From Gallionellaceae bacterium (GTDB taxonomy: Bacteria; Pseudomonadota; Gammaproteobacteria; Burkholderiales; Gallionellaceae), in contig PLYB01000262.1 of NCBI GenBank assembly GCA_003151655.1, forward strand, positions 1 to 8,959: a stretch of 8,959 nucleotides of DNA. The letters are read 5' to 3'. The position numbers were made by a program, and so were the translations under genes. Positions 1 to 6,402 of the stretch are shown here, piece after piece (position 1 is the first letter of the stretch; each line of letters begins with the position of its first letter). The notes beneath the pieces are model-generated. The model was given only the letters and a program-made list of their open reading frames with translations, was not told the DNA's origin and ran no database searches.

Positions 1-242
1 GCGGCAGCGACGAGGAAGAGTGCGCACGCTGGATCAAAGACCATATGAAAAAGCCGGTAGTCGGTTTCATCGCGGGTGTTACCGCACCCGAAGGCAAGCG
101 TATGGGGCATGCCGGCGCGATTATTTCCGGCGGTCAGGGCGGGGCAAATGAGAAGCTGGCTGTGATGGAAGAGTGCGGCATACACATCACGCGCAATCCC
201 GCAGAGATGGGGCGCACGATGCAGAAGTTGTTGAAGGGCTAA
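1..242 (+). CDS. sucD: Succinyl-CoA synthetase (ADP-forming) alpha subunit, C-terminal part (5'-truncated by window)
   Basis: Only the last 79 codons are present, read from base 3; the gene enters from the left edge. The enzyme interconverts succinyl-CoA and succinate with substrate-level ATP (or GTP) formation in the TCA cycle, as a cytosolic complex with SucB-like beta subunit SucC. The visible part contains GFIAGVTAPEGKRMGHAGAI followed by a GGQGGANEK stretch, which matches the highly conserved region around the phosphorylated active-site histidine (the H of GHAGAI) and the following glycine-rich loop. The end, with the RNPAEMG segment and TAA stop, matches the family's usual C terminus. 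The first in-frame ATG (base 45) lies inside the conserved domain and is not the true start. The beta-subunit gene sucC would normally lie just upstream, outside the window. Identification is secure from these motifs. Confidence 0.95.
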   Translation, partial: GSDEEECARWIKDHMKKPVVGFIAGVTAPEGKRMGHAGAIISGGQGGANEKLAVMEECGIHITRNPAEMGRTMQKLLKG

Positions 243-310
243 AAGGGTGAAGGGAGAAGGGGCTGCGGTTTCCTCCCTTCTCCCTTAAGCGCCAACGGCG
301 CGTCCCTTTT
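241..310. repeat. Heptad-repeat inverted repeat with possible terminator hairpins after sucD
   Basis: Three purine heptads of the form (A/G)AAGGGN start at 242, 249 and 256. Their complement, TCCCTT, occurs at 274-279, 281-286 and 303-308. The arms 250-261 and 275-286 are perfect 12-bp complements around a 13-nt loop. AAAAGGG at 241-247 also complements CCCTTTT at 304-310, giving a nested outer stem that overlaps the sucD stop codon. Between them sits a separate small hairpin, GCGCC-AAC-GGCGC (289-301), followed by a pyrimidine-rich stretch with four Ts. The structure may terminate or protect sucD mRNA, or it may be one copy of a dispersed intergenic repeat. The sequence alone does not decide. 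Confidence 0.6.
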
Positions 311-340
311 CTCTTCTCAATGTATTTATAAAGGAAACCA

Positions 341-1114
341 ATGCTGGAAATGTTGTCTACTGCCCAGTTTTGGGTGGATGTATTTAAGATTATTGTGATC
401 GACCTGTTGTTGTCAGGCGATAACGCGGTGGTGATTGCACTGGCGTGCCGCAATCTGCCACAAGACCAGCGCAAGAAAGGTATTTTGTATGGCGTAATCG
501 GTGCGATTGGTCTGCGCGTGCTGCTTACTTTTTTCGCGGTTAACTTACTGGCGCTGCCGTATCTGAAACTGGTCGGGGCATTGCTGCTGTTGTGGATTGG
601 TATCAAACTGATCTTGCCTGATGAGGATGCGCACGGCGAGGGCGGCATTAAAGCGGAAAGCCATCTGTGGGGGGCGGTGAAGACTATCATCGTCGCTGAC
701 TTGGTGATGAGTCTGGATAACGTTATCGGTGTGGCGGGTGCCGCGCATGGTAATGCGTTGTTGCTGATATTCGGCTTGCTGGTCAGTATCCCTTTGATCG
801 CGTGGAGCAGTCAGTTGGTGTTGAAATTGATTGACCGTTTCCCGTTTATCATCTACGGCGGCGGGGCATTGCTCGGCTATGTGGCCGGTGAAATGCTGGT
901 TGGCGAGGCTTTGTTCAAGCCATTGCTGGAAGCGCAACACCTGCTGCAGGAGTTGATTCCTGTAGCCTGTGCATTGTTCGTTCTGGTGCTGGGTAAATGG
1001 ATCGGGGCGCGCAAGGCGAAATCCAGTGAAGTTGTTGATCTGGTGGATGAGCAAGTAACAGTTCCCCTCCATGAGGAGTCACGTGGTTACAGTAAACCAG
1101 AGGGTACGCAATGA
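341..1114 (+). CDS. TerC/YjbE-family integral membrane protein (putative metal ion transporter)
   Basis: A 257-residue inner-membrane protein with about seven hydrophobic segments. It carries the TerC-family signature twice, in the related halves of the protein: SGDNAVVIAL at residues 25-34 and MSLDNVIGVAGAAHG at 123-137. The acidic residues D27 and D126, each followed by Asn, are the likely intramembrane metal ligands by analogy with the family. Length and motif spacing fit the YjbE-type subfamily, whose relatives are tied to manganese export or metal loading of secreted proteins; the substrate here is inferred, not shown. A charged, poorly conserved tail follows residue 225. The start is supported by AAGGA at 331-335, five bases before ATG. 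The stop overlaps the next gene's ATG (ATGA, 1111-1114), so the two are probably translationally coupled. I do not see a yybP-ykoY manganese riboswitch in the 98-nt leader. Confidence 0.88.
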   Translation: MLEMLSTAQFWVDVFKIIVIDLLLSGDNAVVIALACRNLPQDQRKKGILYGVIGAIGLRVLLTFFAVNLLALPYLKLVGALLLLWIGIKLILPDEDAHGEGGIKAESHLWGAVKTIIVADLVMSLDNVIGVAGAAHGNALLLIFGLLVSIPLIAWSSQLVLKLIDRFPFIIYGGGALLGYVAGEMLVGEALFKPLLEAQHLLQELIPVACALFVLVLGKWIGARKAKSSEVVDLVDEQVTVPLHEESRGYSKPEGTQ

Positions 1115-1536
1115 AAATATTGATTCCTGTGGATGGCTCCGCCAGCGCTGATGGTGCGGTGGATTATGTGATCTCCTACGCCGACCAGCTAAAAGTCGTA
1201 CCCGAAATATTTCTGCTTAATGTGCAGTTGAAATTGGCGTTGGGTAACGTAAAACTGTTCATCAATCAAGAAACCGTCAACGATTATTATCGTGAACAGG
1301 GTACGGCGGCGCTTGAGCCGGCACGAGCGAAACTGGACAAGGCGGAATTTGCCTACGCTTACCACATTAGCATCGGCACACCTGCTGATGCGATAGTGAA
1401 ATATGCACAAGAGCATCAAGTCGATCAAATCGTGATGAGCTCGCACAGTCAGGAAACACTGTCCAACTTTCTTCTGGGGTCAGTTGCTGCCAAGGTTGTG
1501 CAATTGGCGCAGATTCCGGTTCTCTTGGTGCAATAG
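1111..1536 (+). CDS. Universal stress protein (UspA family) with altered nucleotide-binding glycines
   Basis: A single-domain 141-residue Usp-fold protein. The N terminus MKILIPVDGS with D8 matches the first beta strand and adenine-contacting Asp of the family, and the C terminus GSVAAKVVQLAQIPVLLVQ matches the usual last helix and strand. The family's ATP-binding signature is G-x2-G-x9-G-(S/T). Here it reads S110-x2-S113-x9-G123-S124, so the first two glycines are serines while the last G-S pair is kept. ATP binding may therefore be weakened or changed; this is inference. Start: GAGGG at 1100-1104 lies six bases before ATG, and the four-base overlap with the TerC-family gene indicates one transcript. 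The pairing suggests a shared stress or metal-homeostasis role, but the sequence gives no direct partner. Confidence 0.88.
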   Translation: MKILIPVDGSASADGAVDYVISYADQLKVVPEIFLLNVQLKLALGNVKLFINQETVNDYYREQGTAALEPARAKLDKAEFAYAYHISIGTPADAIVKYAQEHQVDQIVMSSHSQETLSNFLLGSVAAKVVQLAQIPVLLVQ

Positions 1537-1556
1537 CAATATACGGTACTTTGTTT

Positions 1557-1578
1557 AAGCTGGATTGACCGGCTTTTT
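1557..1578 (+). terminator. Probable Rho-independent terminator after the Usp gene
   Basis: AAGCTGG (1557-1563) pairs with CCGGCTT (1569-1575) around a five-base loop, with one G-U pair. With the last two arm bases, five Ts in a row follow (1574-1578). It lies 20 bases past the stop of the stress protein gene. This is a short but well-formed intrinsic terminator and marks the likely end of the terC-usp unit. Confidence 0.6.
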
Positions 1579-1672
1579 CGATAGGGTAATCAGGGTTAAG
1601 CTGGCTTGAATCAGAGATGTTGCTACGGGGTTACGTAATATCGCGTGTGGTAAGCTGCTGATAATGAATTGC

Positions 1673-1680
1673 AGAGGTGG
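1673..1680 (+). promoter_or_regulatory. Ribosome binding site deciding a GTG start for the PP2C gene
   Basis: AGAGGTGG (1673-1680) is the best Shine-Dalgarno match near this gene. Its AGAGG core lies six bases before the in-frame GTG at 1684. The longer frame would open with TTG at 1669, upstream of and overlapping this site, which makes TTG unlikely. ATG at 1682 is out of frame. Confidence 0.7.
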
Positions 1681-1683
1681 AAT

Positions 1684-2511
1684 GTGGATATACAAGATGC
1701 GCTGCAGATTGTTAGTGAGAGTCATACCGGGATGGTCAGGTCACACAACGAGGACAGTGTGACTTTTGATGCGTCTTCCGGTTTGGTGGTGTTGGCTGAC
1801 GGAATGGGAGGCTACAATGCCGGTGAAGTCGCCAGTGGTATAGCGGCTTCGGTACTTAGCGTCGAGATTGGTCACCAGCTGGCAACATCAAGGCCGGAAA
1901 AGAAAGATGCGGTCAGCGGTGAAGATGTGGGCGTTGTGTTATTACGTGAAAACGTGAAAAAAGCCAATGCTTCAATTTTTCATGTGGCCGCAAGTCAGCC
2001 CCAATATTCCGGCATGGGAACCACGATTGTTGCGGGGTTGTTTTATGACAACCGTGTGGCGGTTGCACATGTCGGTGACTCGCGCATGTATCGGTTGCGC
2101 GGGGAGATATTTGAGAGTGTGACGCGGGATCATTCTTTACTGCAAGAGCAGATTGATAGCGGCATGATCAGCAAGGCAGATGCACGTAATTCTAAAAATA
2201 AAAATCTGGTGACACGCGCTGTCGGCATAGATGCTGAAGTGGAGCCAGAGGTGCATGTCTATGATGTACAGGTCGGGGATATATATCTGTTGTGTTCCGA
2301 TGGACTCAACGACATGATTGAGGATGAGGAAATCGGCGCAACTTTGCAAATGCTCAAGGCCAATTTGCCACTGGCAGCAAAAGAGTTGATCCAGTTGGCC
2401 AATGACAACGGCGGAAGAGACAACGTTTCGGTGATACTGGTCAAGGTGAACGGCAAGTTTTCTGCGCCGCATGGCTGGTTGGCAAATTTGTATACTTGGT
2501 TTAAGAATTAA
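1684..2511 (+). CDS. PP2C-family (Stp/PrpC-like) Ser/Thr protein phosphatase
   Basis: A 275-residue soluble, single-domain metal-dependent phosphatase that would remove phosphate from phospho-Ser/Thr proteins. All the family's core motifs are present in order: RSHNED (R19-D24), ADGMGG (D39 a metal ligand), GMGTT, VGDSRMY, TRDHS, TRAVG, LLCSDGLND and GGRDNVSV (D246 a metal ligand). There is no membrane segment; the last 25 or so residues extend past the domain and end in an aromatic tail. GTG at 1684 is chosen because of AGAGGTGG just upstream; TTG at 1669 would add five residues. The FHA gene begins 17 nt after the stop, so the two are almost certainly co-transcribed and probably act on the same phosphothreonine pathway. 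No cognate kinase is encoded in the window. The catalytic set is complete, so activity is expected. Confidence 0.93.
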   Translation: MDIQDALQIVSESHTGMVRSHNEDSVTFDASSGLVVLADGMGGYNAGEVASGIAASVLSVEIGHQLATSRPEKKDAVSGEDVGVVLLRENVKKANASIFHVAASQPQYSGMGTTIVAGLFYDNRVAVAHVGDSRMYRLRGEIFESVTRDHSLLQEQIDSGMISKADARNSKNKNLVTRAVGIDAEVEPEVHVYDVQVGDIYLLCSDGLNDMIEDEEIGATLQMLKANLPLAAKELIQLANDNGGRDNVSVILVKVNGKFSAPHGWLANLYTWFKN

Positions 2512-2528
2512 CTACGGGGATTGTTGAT

Positions 2529-3296
2529 ATGCCGGCTAAATTGATACTCAGCTTGGATGGCGCGGTGCTCAATGAGTATCGGCTGGACAAAGAGCGCACG
2601 ACGATCGGACGAAAACCGCGTAACGATATTGTGATCGACAATTTGGCGGTAAGTAGCGAGCACGCCGCGATCATCACGATTCTGAATGATTCCTTTCTGG
2701 AAGATTTGGAAAGTACCAATGGCTTGTCGGTAAACGGCGTGGTTACCAAAAAGCATTTTCTGCAAAATAACGACGTGATTGAAATCGGCAAGTACAAATT
2801 GAAGTATGTGAACGAGCAACCCGCTTCGGCAACGCAGGATGATCTGGAAAAAACCATGGTGCTGCGTCGGCCTGCAACAATAGCCCCGGAACCGGGAAGC
2901 ACCGATAGTGGAGACGGTAATGCGGAGTTACCCGGCTCACAAGTAGATGCGACCGGACAATCTTCGATGCCGAAAGTGGGAGAGGCGACGCAGAAAGTTG
3001 CAGTAGCGCAACCGGTTGCCGCGCAGCCGCAACAAGCCGCAGTAGTTCAGGTATTAAACGGCCCGAATGTGGGCAAAGAAGTTGAACTGGTGAAGAGCCT
3101 TACCACGCTCGGCAAACCGGGCGTGCAAGTCGCCGTGCTGGCAAAACGTCCGCATGGTTTCTTCATTACGCATGTTGAGGGAGCCAAATTCCCTTCGGTT
3201 AATGGTGAGTCCACCGGCGAGCAGCCGCATCAATTGTACGATCATGACATTATCGAATTGCTGGGGGTAAAGATGGAGTTTTATTTCAAAGCGTGA
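2529..3296 (+). CDS. FHA-domain protein with a second, degenerate FHA-like domain
   Basis: 255 residues, soluble. Residues 5-95 form a canonical forkhead-associated domain that binds phosphothreonine peptides: the conserved G27-R28, S42-x2-H45 and N64-G65 positions are all present (TIGRKPRNDI, SSEH, STNG). A Pro/Ala/Gln-rich linker (about 97-172) follows. Residues 173-255 look like a second FHA fold, with LNGPN-GKE, TTLGKPG, PSVNG and DHDIIELLGVKMEF, but lack the G-R and S-x2-H phosphate-binding residues, so this half is probably structural or binds something else. The linker holds EKTMVLRRP, with T109 followed at +3 by Leu. FHA domains favour such a pThr-x-x-aliphatic pattern, so self-association after phosphorylation is possible. 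Start: GGGGA at 2516-2520, eight bases before ATG. It lies between the phosphatase and the cyclase, as expected of an adaptor. Confidence 0.9.
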   Translation: MPAKLILSLDGAVLNEYRLDKERTTIGRKPRNDIVIDNLAVSSEHAAIITILNDSFLEDLESTNGLSVNGVVTKKHFLQNNDVIEIGKYKLKYVNEQPASATQDDLEKTMVLRRPATIAPEPGSTDSGDGNAELPGSQVDATGQSSMPKVGEATQKVAVAQPVAAQPQQAAVVQVLNGPNVGKEVELVKSLTTLGKPGVQVAVLAKRPHGFFITHVEGAKFPSVNGESTGEQPHQLYDHDIIELLGVKMEFYFKA

Positions 3297-3344
3297 TTGC
3301 ATAAGTCTATCATCAGAAACGCTGATAAATAGAACGAGGAATGA

Positions 3345-5567
3345 ATGAAAAAGCACGCACTTCTCATCATTGCCGGTCTTGTGTGTGTATGCCTATTCAT
3401 CGGCAACGCGGCCAAGCTCTATCAACTGGGATTTATCGAGTTCGTTGAGGCCAAGCTTTACGACACCAGAATGCGCCTTACTTTGCCGAATAAAATCGAT
3501 GACAACATCGTTATTTTGGATATTGATGAAAAAAGCCTGAAAGAAGAAGGGCGCTGGCCGTGGGGGCGTGACAAGTTAGCGCTGTTGATGGATAAGCTGT
3601 TCGATAAGTACGGTGTCGCAGTAGTCGGTTTTGACGTGGTGTTCGCTGAAAAAGATAATAGTTCGGGTTTAAAGGTTTTACAGGATTTGGCCCGAAATCA
3701 ACTCAGGGATGTATCCCAATTTCAGTCGGTGTTAAAGCAAATTTCGCCCGGCCTTAAATACGATAATCTGTTTGCAGACAAGCTCAAACAGCGCAATGTT
3801 GTATTGGGTTATTACTTTAATGAAGCCGAGAAAAATATATCCGGCGCTTTACCGTCGCCGGTGTTTGCTGCGGGAAGCTTTAAAGATCGACCAATCAACT
3901 TTTTCCGATGGGCGGGCTATGGCGCGAATCTGCCCGAGCTTCAGTCAGCCGCTATTTCTGCCGGGCACTTTAATCCTACGGTGGACTTTGACGGTGTTGT
4001 GCGCCGTGTCCCGATGGTCGTTGAATATGATGGCGCATATTATGAGTCGTTGTCGCTGGCAGTGGTGCGAACTTTATTGGGTTTCCCCAAACTGGAGCCG
4101 GGCTATGCTACGGATGGTAACGACAAGGATTATGCCGGGTTGGAGTGGCTGTCATTGGATATAGGCGGGGACAGCCTGCGGATTCCAGTTGATGATAATG
4201 TGAGTACACTGGTTCCCTATCGTGGCGGGCGAGGGGCGTTTAAATACATATCATTGGCGGATGTGCTGAAAGAACGGGTTCCCGTGGAGGCGTTGCAAAA
4301 TAAGATCATTCTGGTCGGGACAACCGCGCCGGGATTGCTGGACTTACGCTCCACCCCGGTAGACGAGGTTTATCCGGGAGTAGAAATCCATGCCAATATG
4401 ATTAGCGGCATACTCAATCAATCTATTAAATCCAGCCCGCCTTACGTCATTGGCTTGGAGGTACTGTTGCTTTTGGTTGTGGGCGGTGCGTTAAGTTTCC
4501 TGTTGCCTCTGTTGACTCCGATACAAGTTACTTTAGTTGCCTTCGCGGCATTGCTGCTTACTGTGGTGGGTAATGGCCTCTTGTGGCAGTACGGCAATCT
4601 TGCGGTGCCTTTGGGCGGTGGCTTGATGATGATATTGGTGTTGTTCGCACTTAACATGTCTTACGGCTATTTCTTTGTATCTCGCACCAAGCGGCAGATC
4701 ACCGATCTGTTCGGACAATACGTGCCGAAGGAAGTGGTCGGCGAGTTGAGCGAGCGTCCGCAGCAAGTTTCGATGGAGGGCGACAGTCGTGAGATGACGA
4801 TTTTATTTTCCGATGTGCGCAGCTTTACCACGATCTCAGAAGGTTTGGACCCCAAAGAGCTATCGCTGCTGATGAACGAATTTTTGACCCCGCTTTCACG
4901 CATCGTCTACAAACATCGGGGCACCATCGATAAGTACATGGGCGATTGTATTATGGCATTTTGGGGCGCTCCCTTGCCCGAGGCAAGGCATGCTTATAAC
5001 TCCATTGTTGCCGGACTTGAAATGTTGAAGACACTGGAAGAATTGCAGCCGCACTTTAAAGAGCGCGGCTGGCCTCCTATTCATATCGGTGTCGGTATCA
5101 ATACCGGGCGCGTGAGTGTGGGTAACATGGGGTCTGAGGTGCGTGTGGCCTATACCGTGATGGGCGATGCGGTAAATCTGGCTTCCCGCTTGGAGGGCAT
5201 CACCAAAGAATACGGGGTCGGCATCGTGGTCGGTGAAAACACCAAAGATGCTGTGCCTGAATTTGTTTATCGCGAGTTGGACTTGGTGCGGGTAAAGGGA
5301 AAAGAAAAGCCGGTCGCTATTTTCGAGCCTATCGGTTTGTCCGGGCAAGTAGCAGAAGCGGTGCTGGAAGAATTGAAGTTGTTTCAGCAAGTTTTGCAAT
5401 CGTACCGCAAACAGGATTGGGATCAGGCGGAGTCGCTGCTGCTTAATTTGCAGAAAATATCGCCGCAAGCCAAGTTGTATCAAGTCTATGCCGAGCGCGT
5501 TGCTTACTTCCGGGATAACTCCCCGGGTGTAGACTGGGATGGCGTTTTCGTATTCAAAACAAAATGA
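3345..5567 (+). CDS. CHASE2-domain membrane adenylate cyclase (class III)
   Basis: 740 residues. An N-terminal membrane segment (about 5-22) is followed by a large extracytoplasmic CHASE2 sensor (about 28-360; KLYDTRMRL, GRWPWGRDK, VVGFDVVFAEKD and GTTAPGL at 325-330). Three membrane helices follow (about 368-390, 393-414, 420-445), then a cytosolic class III cyclase domain (about 450-665). The catalytic set looks complete: metal-binding D490 (FSDVRSFT) and D534 (YMGD), purine-selecting K530 and T604 (a Lys/Thr pair typical of class IIIb adenylate, not guanylate, cyclases), and transition-state N611 and R615 (VNLASR). The tail (about 670-740) resembles the helical C-terminal extension seen after the cyclase in this architecture, ending VDWDGVFVFK. 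It should turn an envelope signal into cAMP. The sensed ligand is unknown. ATG 3345 follows CGAGGA closely; ATG 3341 is out of frame. It lies 48 nt after the FHA gene and 48 nt before the phosphodiesterase-like gene. Confidence 0.93.
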   Translation: MKKHALLIIAGLVCVCLFIGNAAKLYQLGFIEFVEAKLYDTRMRLTLPNKIDDNIVILDIDEKSLKEEGRWPWGRDKLALLMDKLFDKYGVAVVGFDVVFAEKDNSSGLKVLQDLARNQLRDVSQFQSVLKQISPGLKYDNLFADKLKQRNVVLGYYFNEAEKNISGALPSPVFAAGSFKDRPINFFRWAGYGANLPELQSAAISAGHFNPTVDFDGVVRRVPMVVEYDGAYYESLSLAVVRTLLGFPKLEPGYATDGNDKDYAGLEWLSLDIGGDSLRIPVDDNVSTLVPYRGGRGAFKYISLADVLKERVPVEALQNKIILVGTTAPGLLDLRSTPVDEVYPGVEIHANMISGILNQSIKSSPPYVIGLEVLLLLVVGGALSFLLPLLTPIQVTLVAFAALLLTVVGNGLLWQYGNLAVPLGGGLMMILVLFALNMSYGYFFVSRTKRQITDLFGQYVPKEVVGELSERPQQVSMEGDSREMTILFSDVRSFTTISEGLDPKELSLLMNEFLTPLSRIVYKHRGTIDKYMGDCIMAFWGAPLPEARHAYNSIVAGLEMLKTLEELQPHFKERGWPPIHIGVGINTGRVSVGNMGSEVRVAYTVMGDAVNLASRLEGITKEYGVGIVVGENTKDAVPEFVYRELDLVRVKGKEKPVAIFEPIGLSGQVAEAVLEELKLFQQVLQSYRKQDWDQAESLLLNLQKISPQAKLYQVYAERVAYFRDNSPGVDWDGVFVFKTK

Positions 5568-5615
5568 ACTGAAAGTGGTATCCCGGTAAGTAAACTAGCT
5601 GAGGATGGTTCTACT

Positions 5616-6380
5616 ATGAAACTTAGAATTCTGGGCTGTAGTGGCGGTATTGGCGGAAACTTGCGAACTACTGCAATGCTGCTTGATCACGATGTATTGA
5701 TTGATGCCGGAACCGGGGTCGGGGATTTGAGCTTGGCGGAGATGCGGGCAATTGATCATGTCTTTGTGACGCACTCGCATCTTGATCATATCGCGAGTAT
5801 TCCGTTTATGCTCGACAGCGTGGGATTTATGCGCGACAAACCACTGATCGTCCATGCCACAGTCGAGACTATTGCGATACTCAAGCAGCACGTGTTCAAT
5901 TGGCTAATCTGGCCGGACTTTAGCGAGATACCGAATGCGCAGCAGCCGAGCCTGCGTTATGAAATTATTGAGTTGGGCAAAACGGAAGATTTGGGTGGAC
6001 GTAAAATCACGCCAGTTCCGGCCAATCATGTGGTGCCCGCAGTTGGTTTTCATCTGGAAAGTGCTAATGCGAGTCTGGTCTTCAGCGGCGATACGACGGT
6101 ATGTAATGAGTTTTGGAATGCGGTCAATCGTATCGACAACCTGAAGTATCTTTTGGTGGAAACCGCATTTTCTAATGCAGAACTGGAGCTGGCGGTGATG
6201 GCGAAACACTTTTGTCCAAGCTTGCTGGCAAAAGATATTGTCAAACTTAAACACTCCCCCCAAGTATTTATTACGCACCTGAAACCGGGCGAAGCCGAAT
6301 TGATAATGCAGGAAATTAGCCAATGCATTCCATTGGTGAGTCCCAAGATGCTGCAAAACGGGCAAGTGTTCGAGTTGTAG
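5616..6380 (+). CDS. Metallo-beta-lactamase-fold hydrolase resembling class II cyclic-nucleotide phosphodiesterases
   Basis: 254 residues, soluble. The fold's metal ligands are all recognisable: H53-x-H55-x-D57-H58 (THSHLDHIA), H138 (PANHVVPAVGF), D159 (SGDTT) and H221 (ITHLKPGE). The N-terminal LGCSGG and LIDAGTG segments are also typical. The THSHLDHIA and SGDTT context and a WPDFSEIP segment (about residue 99) fit the branch that includes cAMP phosphodiesterases rather than beta-lactamases, glyoxalases or RNase J. The position just after an adenylate cyclase and before a cyclic-nucleotide-binding protein supports cAMP hydrolysis to 5'-AMP, closing the signal loop. Substrate assignment is still inference; other MBL hydrolases share the ligands. 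Start: GAGGA at 5601-5605, ten bases before ATG. The gap to the next gene is 22 nt. Confidence 0.82.
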   Translation: MKLRILGCSGGIGGNLRTTAMLLDHDVLIDAGTGVGDLSLAEMRAIDHVFVTHSHLDHIASIPFMLDSVGFMRDKPLIVHATVETIAILKQHVFNWLIWPDFSEIPNAQQPSLRYEIIELGKTEDLGGRKITPVPANHVVPAVGFHLESANASLVFSGDTTVCNEFWNAVNRIDNLKYLLVETAFSNAELELAVMAKHFCPSLLAKDIVKLKHSPQVFITHLKPGEAELIMQEISQCIPLVSPKMLQNGQVFEL

Positions 6381-6402
6381 AACTGGGCGGGGAACTTATA
6401 CC

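Noticed and set aside
243..340. Possible yybP-ykoY manganese riboswitch ahead of the TerC/YjbE-family gene
   Set aside because: The 98-nt leader is mostly taken up by the heptad inverted repeat and shows no recognisable riboswitch core.
545..1072. Long antisense open frames, such as this one and 4896-5483 on the minus strand
   Set aside because: They lie opposite clearly conserved genes, match no family I recognise, and are low-complexity Gln/His/Arg-rich shadows of the sense codons.
1555..1604. Nine-base direct repeat TTAAGCTGG (1555-1563 and 1596-1604)
   Set aside because: Only two short copies; the first forms the arm of the terminator hairpin. Too little to call an operator.
1606..1665. 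Sigma-70-like promoter elements (TTGAAT at 1606, TAATAT at 1636, GATAAT at 1660) upstream of the PP2C gene
   Set aside because: No pair has 16-18 base spacing with a good -35 match, and GATAAT would place the transcription start on the ribosome site. A promoter probably exists in 1579-1672, but I cannot point to it.
3309..3330. Weak hairpin ATCAG/CTGAT between the FHA and cyclase genes
   Set aside because: A five-base stem with no T tract; it would not split the operon.
3772..4164. 130-codon plus-strand open frame inside the cyclase gene
   Set aside because: It overlaps the CHASE2 region in another frame and has no recognisable motif; a shadow of the real gene.
5605..5619. Five-codon reading frame (ATG to TGA) overlapping the start of the MBL hydrolase gene
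   Set aside because: Short enough to occur by chance, with no conserved peptide; a translational coupling role cannot be supported from one sequence.
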